Part shown: in pieces, positions 55,859 to 64,000 of the stretch
Layout: each line of letters opens with the position of its first letter
Numbering within the stretch: position 1 is the stretch's first letter
Origin: JAHEJE01 sp965216335
GTDB lineage: Bacteria > Pseudomonadota > Alphaproteobacteria > Rhizobiales > Aestuariivirgaceae
Assembly (NCBI GenBank): GCA_965216335.1
Contig: OZ244154.1
Span: 1,488,001 to 1,552,000, forward strand
Reading direction: 5' to 3'
DNA: 64,000 bases
Position numbers and translations under genes: made by a program
Notes under the pieces: model-generated
What the model saw: the letters and a program-made list of their open reading frames with translations, nothing else
Database searches by the model: none
Told to the model about the DNA's origin: nothing

Positions 55859-58800
55859 TCATATATTCGCCTCCAGCAGTTGGATTTCCTCGTCGGTCAG
55901 CTCGAACAGGCGGTAGACGATGGCGTTGATTTGGGCCTCGTTGCGGGTAATTTCGGCGCTGAGGCGGGCGATTTCGGCTTTTTCGGTTTTCAGCCAGTCT
56001 TCCCAATCGGAGCGTTCGGAAAGCGGGATGTCGGCCTTGAAGGTCTTTTTGATCTCGGCGCGGAACTGGGCGAAGTCGGCGAGCTGCCACCAGTCCTTGA
56101 GCCGGTTGGTCAGCTTCGGCGCGCCGTCGGCCTGGCGCTTGACCTTGGGATGATCGGGCGGACACAGATCAGGAATCCGCCGGCGCACCGCCTGCTGGAG
56201 GGCATAGCGCGCCTCGGCCGCGGTTTGACAGGCCTCGGCAAGGCGGGACAACTCTGCCTTGTCGGCGTCGGAGGCCGGGGGGATGGGGAGGGTTTCGACA
56301 TATTGGGTCTTCATGCGGTAAAATCCACCGCGAGCAATAGTCGTAATAGCGGTCAGAGCAAACCAGAAACAGTTTGAGTTTAGCAAGGCTAACAACACCA
56401 GATCGACTCGCGGAATGGCGAAGCATGTCATGTCGATGAACTTTCCGTCGAGATCGAGAGCGAAGCACGGCCGGTCCGATATGTCCTTGTAGACGATTTT
56501 CCCCATCTCAAAATCGGCAGAAAAACGGTACTGAGATTGCTGTAGCTCAAACCAGTCTTGATCTGCGGCACGTGCAATCAAACGGCGTTTGTGTGGCTCC
56601 AGAAACTGTTCGAGGAGCGGAAAATCCTGTATCTGGATTGTATTTTTTGGGATGTACACAATCCACACGCCGCTATCTGGCGTGTGCCACTTGAAAACAT
56701 CCCCACCGAGCAAATACGGCTTCACGAGCACACTCAAGCGTGGGTCTCTAGCAATTAGCTCCTGTCTTTCAGAGTCGGTGACTATGAACGCGCTGTTGTA
56801 GCCTGTTTTTATGCCAGCTTGGGGCCTTCCGTACACCTCTTTCAAGGTCGGCTTGCCGGCAACGACTTTTTCGCGCAATCGGCGCAGGGCCGGGCTTTCC
56901 AGTTCCCAACTGCCGGCGCCGAGGGCCGATTGCGGGAAGGGTTCGGCGTGAGCGTGGAAGGCCTGAGAGAAGTTGTCGCGCGGCACAGCATCGAGCTTCC
57001 AGAAGTGCAGGTTGTGGTCGTCTACCGGTGCCTCGCGGCGCATGGTCATGATGACCGGGTAGGTGGTGACGCCTTCGAAGATTTGCAGGTCGCCGAAGTC
57101 GGTGACGGTCTCAAGCGCCGCCTCCTTCAGCAGATACCGGCGCAAGGGTTTGCCGGAGCCGGTCTTGAAGAAGGTCGACGACGAGATGTAGCCGAGCCGG
57201 CCGCCGTCTTTGAGCAGGCGCAGGCCGCGCTCGTAGAAGTAGCAATAGAGATCGGCCCGGTCGGAGACCACCTCGAAGCGCTTTTCGAGATAGGGCTTCA
57301 TCGGCTTGATCAGTTCCATGCGAACATACGGCGGATTGCCGAGCACCACGTCGAAGCCGCCGGTGGCGAACACCTCCGGGAAGGCCTTGTTCCACGAAAA
57401 GCCGTGTTCGAGGTAGGCGAAGTTGGAGTCCTCGATCAGCGAATCGCCGACGCGGATGGTGTGGTCGAGGCTCGCCAGTTCCTTGCCGTAGCGCGCCGTC
57501 TTCAGCCACAGCGACAGTTTGGTGATCTCGACGCTCTCGGCGTTGACGTCGACGCCGTAGAGGTTCTGCGACAGGATTTCGCCGTCGGGGTCAAACAGGG
57601 TGCGGCTGCCGCGCAGCTCTTCCATCTTGGCGTTGACACGGTCGTACTCGGCCTTCAGCCAGTCGAAGGCGGTGACCAGGAACACGCCCGAGCCGCAGGC
57701 CGGGTCGACGACGCGCAGGGTTTGCAGGCGGAAGCGGTAGTCGGTCCAGGCGGCCAGTTCGCGCTCGTTCCATTTCGGATCGCCGCGCTTGCCGCCGCGC
57801 GAGAACGTCAGGCTGTCATAGTCCGCCGGGTCGCCCTTGGCGTATTCGGCCATGGTGGCGCGGAACAGCTTTTCGACATGGGCGCCGAGGGTGCGCTCGA
57901 CGATGAAGCGGGCGATGTAGTCGGGCGTGTAGACGATGCCGTCGCGCTTGCGCCGGCCGGAAGTGCCGGTCTTTTTCGGCTCTTCGGCGATGTCGCCGCG
58001 GGCCCGGGCCAGGAGGCGTTCGAGATCGGAGATCGACTGCTCGAAGATGTGGCCGAGAATGGTGACGCCGACCTCGGTCTCGTAGTCGTAATCGCCGATG
58101 CGCTTGAAGCCCTCGCAGACCTCGTCCGGCAAATCGATTTCATCGACGAGCGGGTCGCTCTGGAACAGGCCGCCATTGTATTTCGGGATGTTGAGCTGCT
58201 TGTTGCCCTGGTCGATGGCGCGGAACAGGCCGCGAAAATTCTGCCACACCGGGTGCTGATTGTAGGGGTCTTCGTGCTCGAAGGCTTTTTTCAGCGAGTT
58301 GGCCGGCAGGAGCCGGGTGTCCTCGGCAAAGGCGACGAACAAAACCCGGTCGAGCACGGTTTGGGCCGCGCCGACGGCGGCGACGGCATCGATGTGCGGG
58401 TTGTGGGCCGGGATGGCGGCGATCAACTCCTGGCGCAGCGCCTTGTAGTCGGCATAGAGGTCCTCGCCGATCTCGCGGTCGGCCTCGCGGCTGGCGGTGA
58501 GCAGGTCGCGGGTACGATTGCCGAGCAGGTTCTCGGCACACAGCAGCAGGTGGAAGCGGGCGTATTCTTTCCGGTCGGTGAGGTCTTCGAAGCGGAACAG
58601 TTCGTAGTCCTGATCGCCGTCGGCATAGGAGTACAGCCGCAGCTCGACATAGTTGGTGACCAGCACCCAGCGGGAGCCGCGGTTGCGCATGGCATAGCGC
58701 CAGGCCTGCTGCACCGGGCTTTCCTTGCGGCCCGGCATCGGCGCATCGAGGTCGCGGGTCTTCGCGCCCTTGAGTTCGAACGGCGCGATGATCTTGCGCT

Positions 58801-59083
58801 CGTCGGCGGAAAAATGGCCGAGCGCCAGGTCCATCTCGCCGCCGCCGATGGGTTCTTTTGCGGCGACGGTCTGTTCGGCATCGAGACCGGCGGGCGTGTA
58901 GCCCAGGACCGTCTCGACGATGCGGGACTTGAAGTCTCCTTCGATCTGGGTTTCGTTTTCCGCCTCGATCGACCGGTCGGCGATGGTGGCGGCCCAGCGC
59001 GCCAGTATTTCGGCATGGTCGGCAGGAACCGGCGCAATATCCTGGAGAGCTTTATTCAGGGTTCTCTTGTTGAAAAGTGCCAT
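55859..59083 (-). CDS. Type IIG-like restriction-modification enzyme (Eco57I family)
   Basis: A 1074-residue single-chain enzyme. The N-terminal part has a PD-(D/E)xK-like nuclease motif, Asp85 in GGGEMDLAL and Glu103-x-Lys105 in PFELKGAK. An N6-adenine methyltransferase follows with motif I DPACGSGVFL (about 461) and motif IV NPPYVRMEL (about 581), then a TaqI-C/Eco57I specificity region from about 740 to the end. It would both cut and methylate DNA at an unknown site. No separate specificity or control gene is adjacent. GC content matches the chromosome, so transfer is not recent. The 3' end lies 40 bases from the uvrB tandem repeat. Confidence 0.87.
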   Translation of the reverse strand: MALFNKRTLNKALQDIAPVPADHAEILARWAATIADRSIEAENETQIEGDFKSRIVETVLGYTPAGLDAEQTVAAKEPIGGGEMDLALGHFSADERKIIAPFELKGAKTRDLDAPMPGRKESPVQQAWRYAMRNRGSRWVLVTNYVELRLYSYADGDQDYELFRFEDLTDRKEYARFHLLLCAENLLGNRTRDLLTASREADREIGEDLYADYKALRQELIAAIPAHNPHIDAVAAVGAAQTVLDRVLFVAFAEDTRLLPANSLKKAFEHEDPYNQHPVWQNFRGLFRAIDQGNKQLNIPKYNGGLFQSDPLVDEIDLPDEVCEGFKRIGDYDYETEVGVTILGHIFEQSISDLERLLARARGDIAEEPKKTGTSGRRKRDGIVYTPDYIARFIVERTLGAHVEKLFRATMAEYAKGDPADYDSLTFSRGGKRGDPKWNERELAAWTDYRFRLQTLRVVDPACGSGVFLVTAFDWLKAEYDRVNAKMEELRGSRTLFDPDGEILSQNLYGVDVNAESVEITKLSLWLKTARYGKELASLDHTIRVGDSLIEDSNFAYLEHGFSWNKAFPEVFATGGFDVVLGNPPYVRMELIKPMKPYLEKRFEVVSDRADLYCYFYERGLRLLKDGGRLGYISSSTFFKTGSGKPLRRYLLKEAALETVTDFGDLQIFEGVTTYPVIMTMRREAPVDDHNLHFWKLDAVPRDNFSQAFHAHAEPFPQSALGAGSWELESPALRRLREKVVAGKPTLKEVYGRPQAGIKTGYNSAFIVTDSERQELIARDPRLSVLVKPYLLGGDVFKWHTPDSGVWIVYIPKNTIQIQDFPLLEQFLEPHKRRLIARAADQDWFELQQSQYRFSADFEMGKIVYKDISDRPCFALDLDGKFIDMTCFAIPRVDLVLLALLNSNCFWFALTAITTIARGGFYRMKTQYVETLPIPPASDADKAELSRLAEACQTAAEARYALQQAVRRRIPDLCPPDHPKVKRQADGAPKLTNRLKDWWQLADFAQFRAEIKKTFKADIPLSERSDWEDWLKTEKAEIARLSAEITRNEAQINAIVYRLFELTDEEIQLLEANI

Positions 59084-59141
59084 CGCCCGTCAGCCATACA
59101 CATTGCCGTAGCATTCGTCGACGTTCGTCTTGCCAGGAAGT

Positions 59142-59504
59142 TTATTCTTCATTCAGCCCCAGCTCGCGCTGCAGCTTCTTCGTCAGCCCGCGGGCGACGA
59201 GGGTGTGCGAGGCGGTGATGTAGTTCTTCAGCTCGGCGTCGTCCAGGCCCGGTTCGGCGTGGTGCTGGATCCACGTCATGCCGCGCGAGGCGAGATAGGG
59301 GGCCGGGCGCAGGCCGGGCCGGTCACGCAGGACTTCATAGGCGATGGGCGTGACCTTGAAGGTGATGCCGGGGTAGCTGCCGTCGTCCCAGCAGATGGCG
59401 AACACCTTGCCGCCGACCTTCCAGACATCCGCTCCACCCCACTGCACGACATGGCTGGTGGCCGGCAGCGCAGCGCACAAGGCATTGAACTCAGCCGGCG
59501 TCAT
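59142..59504 (-). CDS. MmcQ/YjbR family protein
   Basis: A 120-residue protein of the CyaY-like-fold YjbR group. It has the family pattern MTPAEFNALCAALPATSHVV, WGGADVWKVGGKVFAI and a C-terminal SHTLVARGLTKKLQRELG. Members are annotated as DNA-binding on structural grounds; the actual role is unknown. The ATG at 59504 lies 12 bases downstream of the DUF805 gene stop, so the two are probably co-transcribed. Confidence 0.88.
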   Translation of the reverse strand: MTPAEFNALCAALPATSHVVQWGGADVWKVGGKVFAICWDDGSYPGITFKVTPIAYEVLRDRPGLRPAPYLASRGMTWIQHHAEPGLDDAELKNYITASHTLVARGLTKKLQRELGLNEE

Positions 59505-59515
59505 GACCGGACCGC

Positions 59516-59860
59516 TTAGGCCTGCACCGCCAGCGGGTCCGGCCCGAAGCGGTTGTCGCCGGGCGTGCCTTCGAGGATGCCGAGATCGATGATCGCCCAG
59601 ATGAAGCCCACGAGAGGGACAAACATCAGCAACACCCACCAGCCGGACTTGTCGCGGTCGTGGCAACGCTTGATGTGCAGCATCAGGCCGGCGATCATCA
59701 GCAGGATCTGAACGACGAAGGCCAACAGTCCGTCGGTCCCGAAGATCAGTATGGCGATGATGCCGGCAACGAACAGGATGCCGACGCCGATCCACCACGG
59801 CTGCCGGCTGATCCGGCCCTCCGACGACATGAACAGATACTGAAAGTCGATGCCTTGCAT
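59516..59860 (-). CDS. DUF805 membrane protein
   Basis: A 114-residue inner-membrane protein with three to four helices and the DUF805 hallmarks SSEGRISRQPWWIGVGIL, IKRCHDRDKSGWWVLLMFVP and the end segment GTPGDNRFGPDPL. Function unknown. Located directly upstream of the MmcQ/YjbR gene on the same strand. Confidence 0.92.
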   Translation of the reverse strand: MQGIDFQYLFMSSEGRISRQPWWIGVGILFVAGIIAILIFGTDGLLAFVVQILLMIAGLMLHIKRCHDRDKSGWWVLLMFVPLVGFIWAIIDLGILEGTPGDNRFGPDPLAVQA

Positions 59861-59950
59861 GGCGGCTTGCCTCCTGGTTGACGCTGGCGAATCCCGACGA
59901 ATATGGTTGCCGCTGCGCCGGCCGGGGTCAAGTCGCGCCTGCGGCCGGGG

Positions 59951-60160
59951 TCAGCTCTTCGGCCGCCGCCCGCCTGCCGCAAACTCCGCCTCGAGCCGCT
60001 CTTCCAACTTGATCAGATCGTCCGGCAGCGGCTGGCCGGTGGCCTTGAACTGGTTGAGCTCCAGATGAATCTGCTCCAGCAGCTCATGCGCATCCTCAGG
60101 CTTGTTCTCCATGTCGGTGAACAGCATGTTGATGCGGGCGATGATGGATTCGAAGGCCAT
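59951..60160 (-). CDS. Small helical protein, unknown function
   Basis: A 69-residue protein starting MAFESIIARINMLFTDMENK, amphipathic and probably helical, with a basic end (AGGRRPKS). It resembles short conserved alphaproteobacterial proteins, but I cannot name a family. The ribosome site is weak; a longer frame to 60277 has a Cys-rich, implausible lead. Confidence 0.55.
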   Translation of the reverse strand: MAFESIIARINMLFTDMENKPEDAHELLEQIHLELNQFKATGQPLPDDLIKLEERLEAEFAAGGRRPKS

Positions 60161-60375
60161 GAACGGCAAGCCCCAAGCAAACGAAGTTGAACAGCACCGC
60201 TGCAGGATCACACGGGCGGGCAGGCAACGCAACAAGTATTGATCGCTGCACCGGGCTGTCGCTTTCCCACATTCCATTGCCGGTCGCCGCTTGTGTCGGA
60301 GCGTTGGCCGGGGCTAGTCTAACTCGACGTTCAAAACGGCACGGTCCGGTGTCTTTCATCCAAGGAGCAATGGCC

Positions 60376-61512
60376 ATGGCAGGGCTTCGTCCTGAAATCG
60401 ACCCTGAGGGTCTGCTGGAATATTCGGTGGTGTTCACCGACCGCTCGCTCAATCACATGTCGAAGGCGTTTCAGGGGGTGATGAACGACATTTCCGCAAC
60501 GCTGAAGGACGTTTACGGCGCCGATGCCGTGGTTGTCGTGCCGGGCGGCGGGACCTATGGCATGGAAGCCGTGGCGCGGCAGTTTGCCGGGGACGCCAAA
60601 TGTCTGGTGATCCGCAACGGCTGGTTCTCCTTCCGCTGGAGCCAGATCATCGATGCCGGAAGGCTGACGGACGACACGACCGTGCTGAAGGCGCGCCAGA
60701 CCGGCAACGACGCAACCTCGCCGTTCGCCCCGGCGCCGGTCGAGGAGGTCGAGGCAGCGATTGCCGGGCAGTCGCCGGATATCGTGTTCGCGCCACATGT
60801 CGAGACCTCGTCGGGCATGATGCTGCCGGATGACTACGTGCGCCGGGTGGGGGCGGCGGCGCGGGCGGCCGGCGCGCTGTTCGTGCTCGACTGCATTGCC
60901 TCGGGCGCGGTGTGGGTCGACATGAAGGCGAACAACGTCGATGTGCTGATTTCGGCGCCGCAGAAGGGCTGGAGCGCCTCGCCGGCCGCCGGGCTGGTGA
61001 TGATGGGCGAACGGGCCATGGCGCGCTGCGAGGAGACGGCCAGTTCGAGCTTTGCCTGCGACCTGAAGAAATGGTGGCAGATCATGCAGGCCTATGAGGC
61101 CGGCGGCCACGCCTATCACGCGACCATGCCGACCGATGCGCTGCGCGGCTTTCGCGACGTGATGCTGGAGACCCGCGACTACGGCTTCGACCGGGTGCGG
61201 GCCGAGCAGCTTGAACTGGGCGAGAAGGTACGCGCACTGCTCGCCGAGCGCGGCTTCAGAAGCGTTGCCGCGCCGGGCTTCGAGGCACCGGGTGTGGTGG
61301 TGTGCTACACCGACGATCCCGACATCCAGAACGGCAAGAAGTTCGCCGCCGAAGGATTGCAGATCGCCGCCGGCGTGCCGCTGCAGTGCGACGAACCGCA
61401 AGGGTTTTCGACCTTCCGGCTTGGCCTGTTCGGCCTCGACAAACTGAACAACGTGGATCGCACGGTCGAAACGCTGCGCGCGGCGTTGGACGGGATTGCC
61501 TACGACAGATAG
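60376..61512 (+). CDS. Class V aminotransferase (alanine/serine–glyoxylate type)
   Basis: A 378-residue PLP enzyme. The PLP lysine is Lys197 in SAPQKGWSASP, with the substrate-side PGGGTYGMEAVARQF and VETSSGMMLP segments upstream. The fold is that of alanine–glyoxylate or serine–glyoxylate aminotransferases; the motif order differs enough that the amino donor is uncertain. ATG 60376 has AAGGAG at eight bases; an ATG six bases earlier is too close to it. A short gene follows 17 bases after the stop. Confidence 0.87.
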   Translation: MAGLRPEIDPEGLLEYSVVFTDRSLNHMSKAFQGVMNDISATLKDVYGADAVVVVPGGGTYGMEAVARQFAGDAKCLVIRNGWFSFRWSQIIDAGRLTDDTTVLKARQTGNDATSPFAPAPVEEVEAAIAGQSPDIVFAPHVETSSGMMLPDDYVRRVGAAARAAGALFVLDCIASGAVWVDMKANNVDVLISAPQKGWSASPAAGLVMMGERAMARCEETASSSFACDLKKWWQIMQAYEAGGHAYHATMPTDALRGFRDVMLETRDYGFDRVRAEQLELGEKVRALLAERGFRSVAAPGFEAPGVVVCYTDDPDIQNGKKFAAEGLQIAAGVPLQCDEPQGFSTFRLGLFGLDKLNNVDRTVETLRAALDGIAYDR

Positions 61513-61529
61513 AAGGAATGACGTGTAGA

Positions 61530-61799
61530 ATGGGGCGACGCAACAAGAAGAACCCTAAACCAGAAGAAGCGTTAGGCTATCTTTTGTACGATCTATGCGT
61601 GGAAAGCGGCTTCTGCAACTATCTGACGCCGGAAGATTTGTTTGCGCCGGCGGGAAGCATTACCGCAGAAAAATTTGCGATTGCGGTGTTGGAGGCAGAG
61701 GACATGGTGCCAGAGTATGAAAAAAAATTCCGCGAAATGATCGAGGGAGAATTTCGCAATCGGTTTGGCAGCATCCTTCACGCTGACGACCCGGCTTAG
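61530..61799 (+). CDS. Small soluble protein, unknown function
   Basis: An 89-residue protein beginning MGRRNKKNPKPEEALGYLLY, with two cysteines (LCVESGFC) and a Glu-rich C-terminal helix. It immediately follows the aminotransferase gene. GC content is lower than that of its neighbours. The start may instead be the ATG at 61518. Its stop lies 12 bases from the end of the convergent MFS gene. No family was recognised. Confidence 0.6.
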   Translation: MGRRNKKNPKPEEALGYLLYDLCVESGFCNYLTPEDLFAPAGSITAEKFAIAVLEAEDMVPEYEKKFREMIEGEFRNRFGSILHADDPA

Positions 61800-61811
61800 G
61801 CACCGTGGGCA

Positions 61812-63005
61812 TCACCGCGACCGCATGAGCTGGTGCACCAGCCCGGCGATGAGCGCCGAGGCGGCCATAATCCACAGGGCGGCGAGCGGCAGGGTGCCCT
61901 GCAGGTTGCCGGTGAGTTGCGAGGCCAGGGCGCCGAGGCCGGTCTGGGCAAAGCCCGACACGCCGGCCGCCACGCCGATGGTGCCCGGGAGCACTGAGAT
62001 GGCGGCGGCGGTGCCGTTGGGGATGGTCAGCCCGTTGCCGAGGGTGACCAGCAGCATCGGTGCGAACAGCGTGACCGGCGCCAGGTTGCCGGTGAGCGCG
62101 AAGGCCAGCATGGCGGCGGTGCCGACGACGGCGAGCGCATTGCCGATGCTGATCATGCGGTCGATGCCGATCGCTTCGGAATAGCGGCCCGACAGAAAAT
62201 TGCCGGTCATGTAGCCGACCGAGATCAGCATGAACCACAGCCCGTAGTCGAGCGGTGAGTGCCCCAGCACCTCGACCATGATGAACGGCGCACCGGCGAT
62301 GAAGGAAAAGAACACCGCACTGCAAAAGCCGAGCGTCAGGGTGTAGGCCACGAACGCCGGCTGGCGCAACAGTGTGGCGGCATTGGCGCGGAACCGGGCC
62401 GGCTGGCCGCTGCCGGCCTGCAGGTTTGTCTCCGGCAGCCCCCACCAGGCAATCGTCAGCACGATGCCGCCGAGGACGACGAGGACGGTGAACGAGGCCC
62501 GCCAGGAGGCGATTTCGTCGAGCAGGCCGCCGAGCGCCGGCGCAAACATCGGCACCAGCACCCAGGTCATGGTGATGTAGCCCAACACCGAGGCCGAGGC
62601 CTCGCGGCCATGCAGGTCGCGCACGATGGCCCGTGACAGCACCATGCCGGCGGCCCCGCCGATGGCCTGCACGAACCGGGCCGCCATCAGCGTGCCGATG
62701 CCCGGCGCCAGGGCGCAGGCGATGCTGGCCACGACGTAAAGTGCCAGCCCCGCCAGCATCGCCGGCCGCCGGCCGACGCGATCCGACAGCGGACCGTAGA
62801 TCAGTTGTGAAACGGCGATGCCGGCCAGATAGAGCGTCAGCGTAAGCTGCACCGTGCCTGACGAAACCGAGAACTCCTCCATCAGGCCGGGGATCGACGG
62901 CACGAAGATATTCATCGCCAGCGGCCCCAGGGTGGAAACCGCCACCAGGATGACGAACAAGAGCGGTGCGCGCGCGCCCTTCGGCGAGGGGGTTCGGGGT
63001 GGCAT
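61812..63005 (-). CDS. Bcr/CflA-type MFS multidrug transporter
   Basis: A 397-residue proton antiporter with twelve membrane helices. The Bcr/CflA hallmarks are PLAMNIFVPSIPGLMEEFSV, the motif A loop GPLSDRVGRRPAML and the motif C-like FVQAIGGAAGMVLSRAIVRD. Likely exports drugs or dipeptides. The start ATG at 63005 gives a typical basic lead. It diverges from the cyclic-nucleotide-binding gene, with a dispersed repeat in between. Confidence 0.93.
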   Translation of the reverse strand: MPPRTPSPKGARAPLLFVILVAVSTLGPLAMNIFVPSIPGLMEEFSVSSGTVQLTLTLYLAGIAVSQLIYGPLSDRVGRRPAMLAGLALYVVASIACALAPGIGTLMAARFVQAIGGAAGMVLSRAIVRDLHGREASASVLGYITMTWVLVPMFAPALGGLLDEIASWRASFTVLVVLGGIVLTIAWWGLPETNLQAGSGQPARFRANAATLLRQPAFVAYTLTLGFCSAVFFSFIAGAPFIMVEVLGHSPLDYGLWFMLISVGYMTGNFLSGRYSEAIGIDRMISIGNALAVVGTAAMLAFALTGNLAPVTLFAPMLLVTLGNGLTIPNGTAAAISVLPGTIGVAAGVSGFAQTGLGALASQLTGNLQGTLPLAALWIMAASALIAGLVHQLMRSR

Positions 63006-63111
63006 GGCAAAGGGGCTCGATTGGAAATGTCGTTTCGGGATGCCTTTGTATCATGCCACCGCCCGGCCTGCCTATCATATCGTCGGCGCTTGAAGCTGAC
63101 ATACAGGCAGG

Positions 63112-63172
63112 TGGAAAACCGTTGTCAGATCAACACGGTACACACATCGGAAAAGCCCGTCGCCAATACCCT
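63112..63172. repeat. GACCGTTGTCA repeat family, copy upstream of the cNMP gene
   Basis: GGAAAACCGTTGTCAGATCA, CACGGTACACACATCGGAAA and AGCCCGTCGCCAATACC follow the order of the copies at 22560 and 28684. Confidence 0.65.
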
Positions 63173-63241
63173 GGTATCCCTTGCGCGCCCGGGTGTTTGC
63201 CGTCACAATCGACTGATGCCGGGGCACAGGGAGGGCAACAG

Positions 63242-63658
63242 ATGAGCACGGCACAACCTCAACGGCTGCAGTTTGCCGCCGGCGAGACGATCTTCGCAAA
63301 GGGCGATCCGAGCGATCTGTGCTATCAGGTGTTCTCCGGCCAGGTGCACATCCTGCTCGACAGCGGTGCAAACGCCCAGCCGGTTGCCGAACTGGAACCA
63401 GGCGAGGTGTTCGGCGAAATGGGCATCATCGATGACGGACCGCGCTCGGCCACGGCCGTGGCTGCCGTGGACACGGTGTGCATCGGCTATGCCCGCGATG
63501 ACATTCTTGGCCAGATCGACCGCAACCCGGCCACCATGACCGCGATCATGAAAGCCCTGATCCACCGGCTGCGCGAAGCCAACCGGCAGATCGAGAACAT
63601 GAACCCGGACGTGCCGCTGCTGCAGCGCATCCTCAGGGCTGCGCGCCGGGACGGCTGA
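63242..63658 (+). CDS. Cyclic-nucleotide-binding domain protein
   Basis: A 138-residue protein consisting of little more than one CAP-family effector domain. FAAGETIFAKGDPSDLCYQV and the phosphate-binding cassette GEVFGEMGIIDDGPRSATAV (with the key Glu and Arg) are well conserved, so it can probably bind cAMP or cGMP. There is no DNA-binding helix-turn-helix, which makes it a sensor or adaptor, not a Crp-type regulator. GGGAGGG precedes the ATG. It lies just upstream of a membrane protein gene that may be its partner. Confidence 0.9.
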   Translation: MSTAQPQRLQFAAGETIFAKGDPSDLCYQVFSGQVHILLDSGANAQPVAELEPGEVFGEMGIIDDGPRSATAVAAVDTVCIGYARDDILGQIDRNPATMTAIMKALIHRLREANRQIENMNPDVPLLQRILRAARRDG

Positions 63659-63785
63659 ACCCCAGACCCCCAACTTCATGAAGTGAGCTATCTCACATCT
63701 CCAGGCCCTGCAAATTGACACACTGTCATTTGCCGACCCGGCTGATGCTTGACCGGTCACGGCTCAGCAGCACAAGGAGCACCCC

Positions 63786-64000
63786 ATGGAACTGACACTG
63801 GAATCGGCGTTTTCAACCGGTGGAATGGTCGGCCACACCTCCTATCTGCTGCTGGTTATCTCGATGATGATGCGCAACATCAACATGCTGCGCATCCTGG
63901 TCATCGCCTCGTCCTTCGTCGCCATTGCCTATGACACCATCTGGCTGAAGGACCCGGTCGGCGTTTTCTGGGAATCCGCACTGGTGCTGGTCAACATCGT
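63786..64000 (+). CDS. Membrane protein, N-terminal part (possibly Popeye-like), cut by window edge
   Basis: 71 codons are visible. The N-terminus shows at least two hydrophobic segments (TSYLLLVISMMMRN; MLRILVIASSFVAIAY) and then WLKDPVGVFWESALVLVNIV. This pattern, with a W-DP-FWE-NxV motif after the helices, recalls bacterial Popeye-domain proteins, which carry a cyclic-nucleotide-binding domain further on; this is from memory and only the N-terminus can be judged. AAGGAG lies six bases before the ATG. Confidence 0.55.
   Translation, partial: MELTLESAFSTGGMVGHTSYLLLVISMMMRNINMLRILVIASSFVAIAYDTIWLKDPVGVFWESALVLVNI

Overview
The window is GC-rich chromosomal DNA from an alphaproteobacterium, most likely of the order Hyphomicrobiales (Rhizobiales). 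This rests on the carB–greA–trxB–LysR neighbourhood, the central insertion in CarB, tandem DUF992 proteins, a rhizobial-type L,D-transpeptidase, and several families of palindromic intergenic repeats. Genus cannot be read from the sequence. Most genes are housekeeping or metabolic. No rRNA, tRNA or CRISPR array was found.

Layout. 0–4 kb: a truncated beta-ketoadipyl-CoA thiolase (pcaF) diverges from a 988-residue fusion of a SerC-like aminotransferase and a 2-hydroxyacid dehydrogenase. 4–7.4 kb: a MuiA/DUF4139 secreted protein, then 1.6 kb of dispersed repeats. 7.4–15 kb: carbonic anhydrase, a membrane/coiled-coil protein, LysR regulator, trxB, greA, carB. 15–21 kb: small secreted proteins, an L,D-transpeptidase, the molybdate transporter modABC and a TerC protein. 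21–29 kb: msrP, an EF-G paralogue, two DUF992 proteins, an aspartate aminotransferase and a flavin monooxygenase. 29–36.5 kb: envelope proteins (M48 lipoprotein, TPR protein, TlpA-like thioredoxin, DUF2238 membrane protein, RTX-type repeat protein, lytic transglycosylase), an EamA exporter and an SH3 protein. 36.5–44 kb: an RND efflux pump with its adaptor, a CurA-type reductase, and an overlapping cluster of cold-shock protein, RNase T2 and glutamine amidotransferase.

44–59 kb is the most unusual part. A 264-bp MITE-like element sits exactly between an HExxH secreted protein and a second secreted protein; its right end now supplies the start codon of the second gene. A 2.5-kb gene-free stretch holds tandem repeats and a second MITE-like element. 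Next is an AT-rich two-gene operon, clearly foreign in composition, encoding an HD-domain phosphohydrolase and a GlnD/DUF294-like nucleotidyltransferase; this is the best candidate for an undescribed (possibly defence) system. It is followed by uvrB, which has a palindromic repeat inserted in frame near its C-terminus and whose first ten codons belong to a four-copy 223–229-bp tandem repeat, and then by a Type IIG-like restriction-modification enzyme.

59–64 kb: MmcQ/YjbR, DUF805, a class V aminotransferase, a Bcr/CflA-type MFS exporter, a cyclic-nucleotide-binding protein, and the start of a membrane protein that may be a bacterial Popeye-type protein.

Across the window at least six families of short dispersed repeats fill the intergenic spaces. 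In three of them the copies differ by compensatory changes in their hairpin stems, so the structure appears to be conserved.
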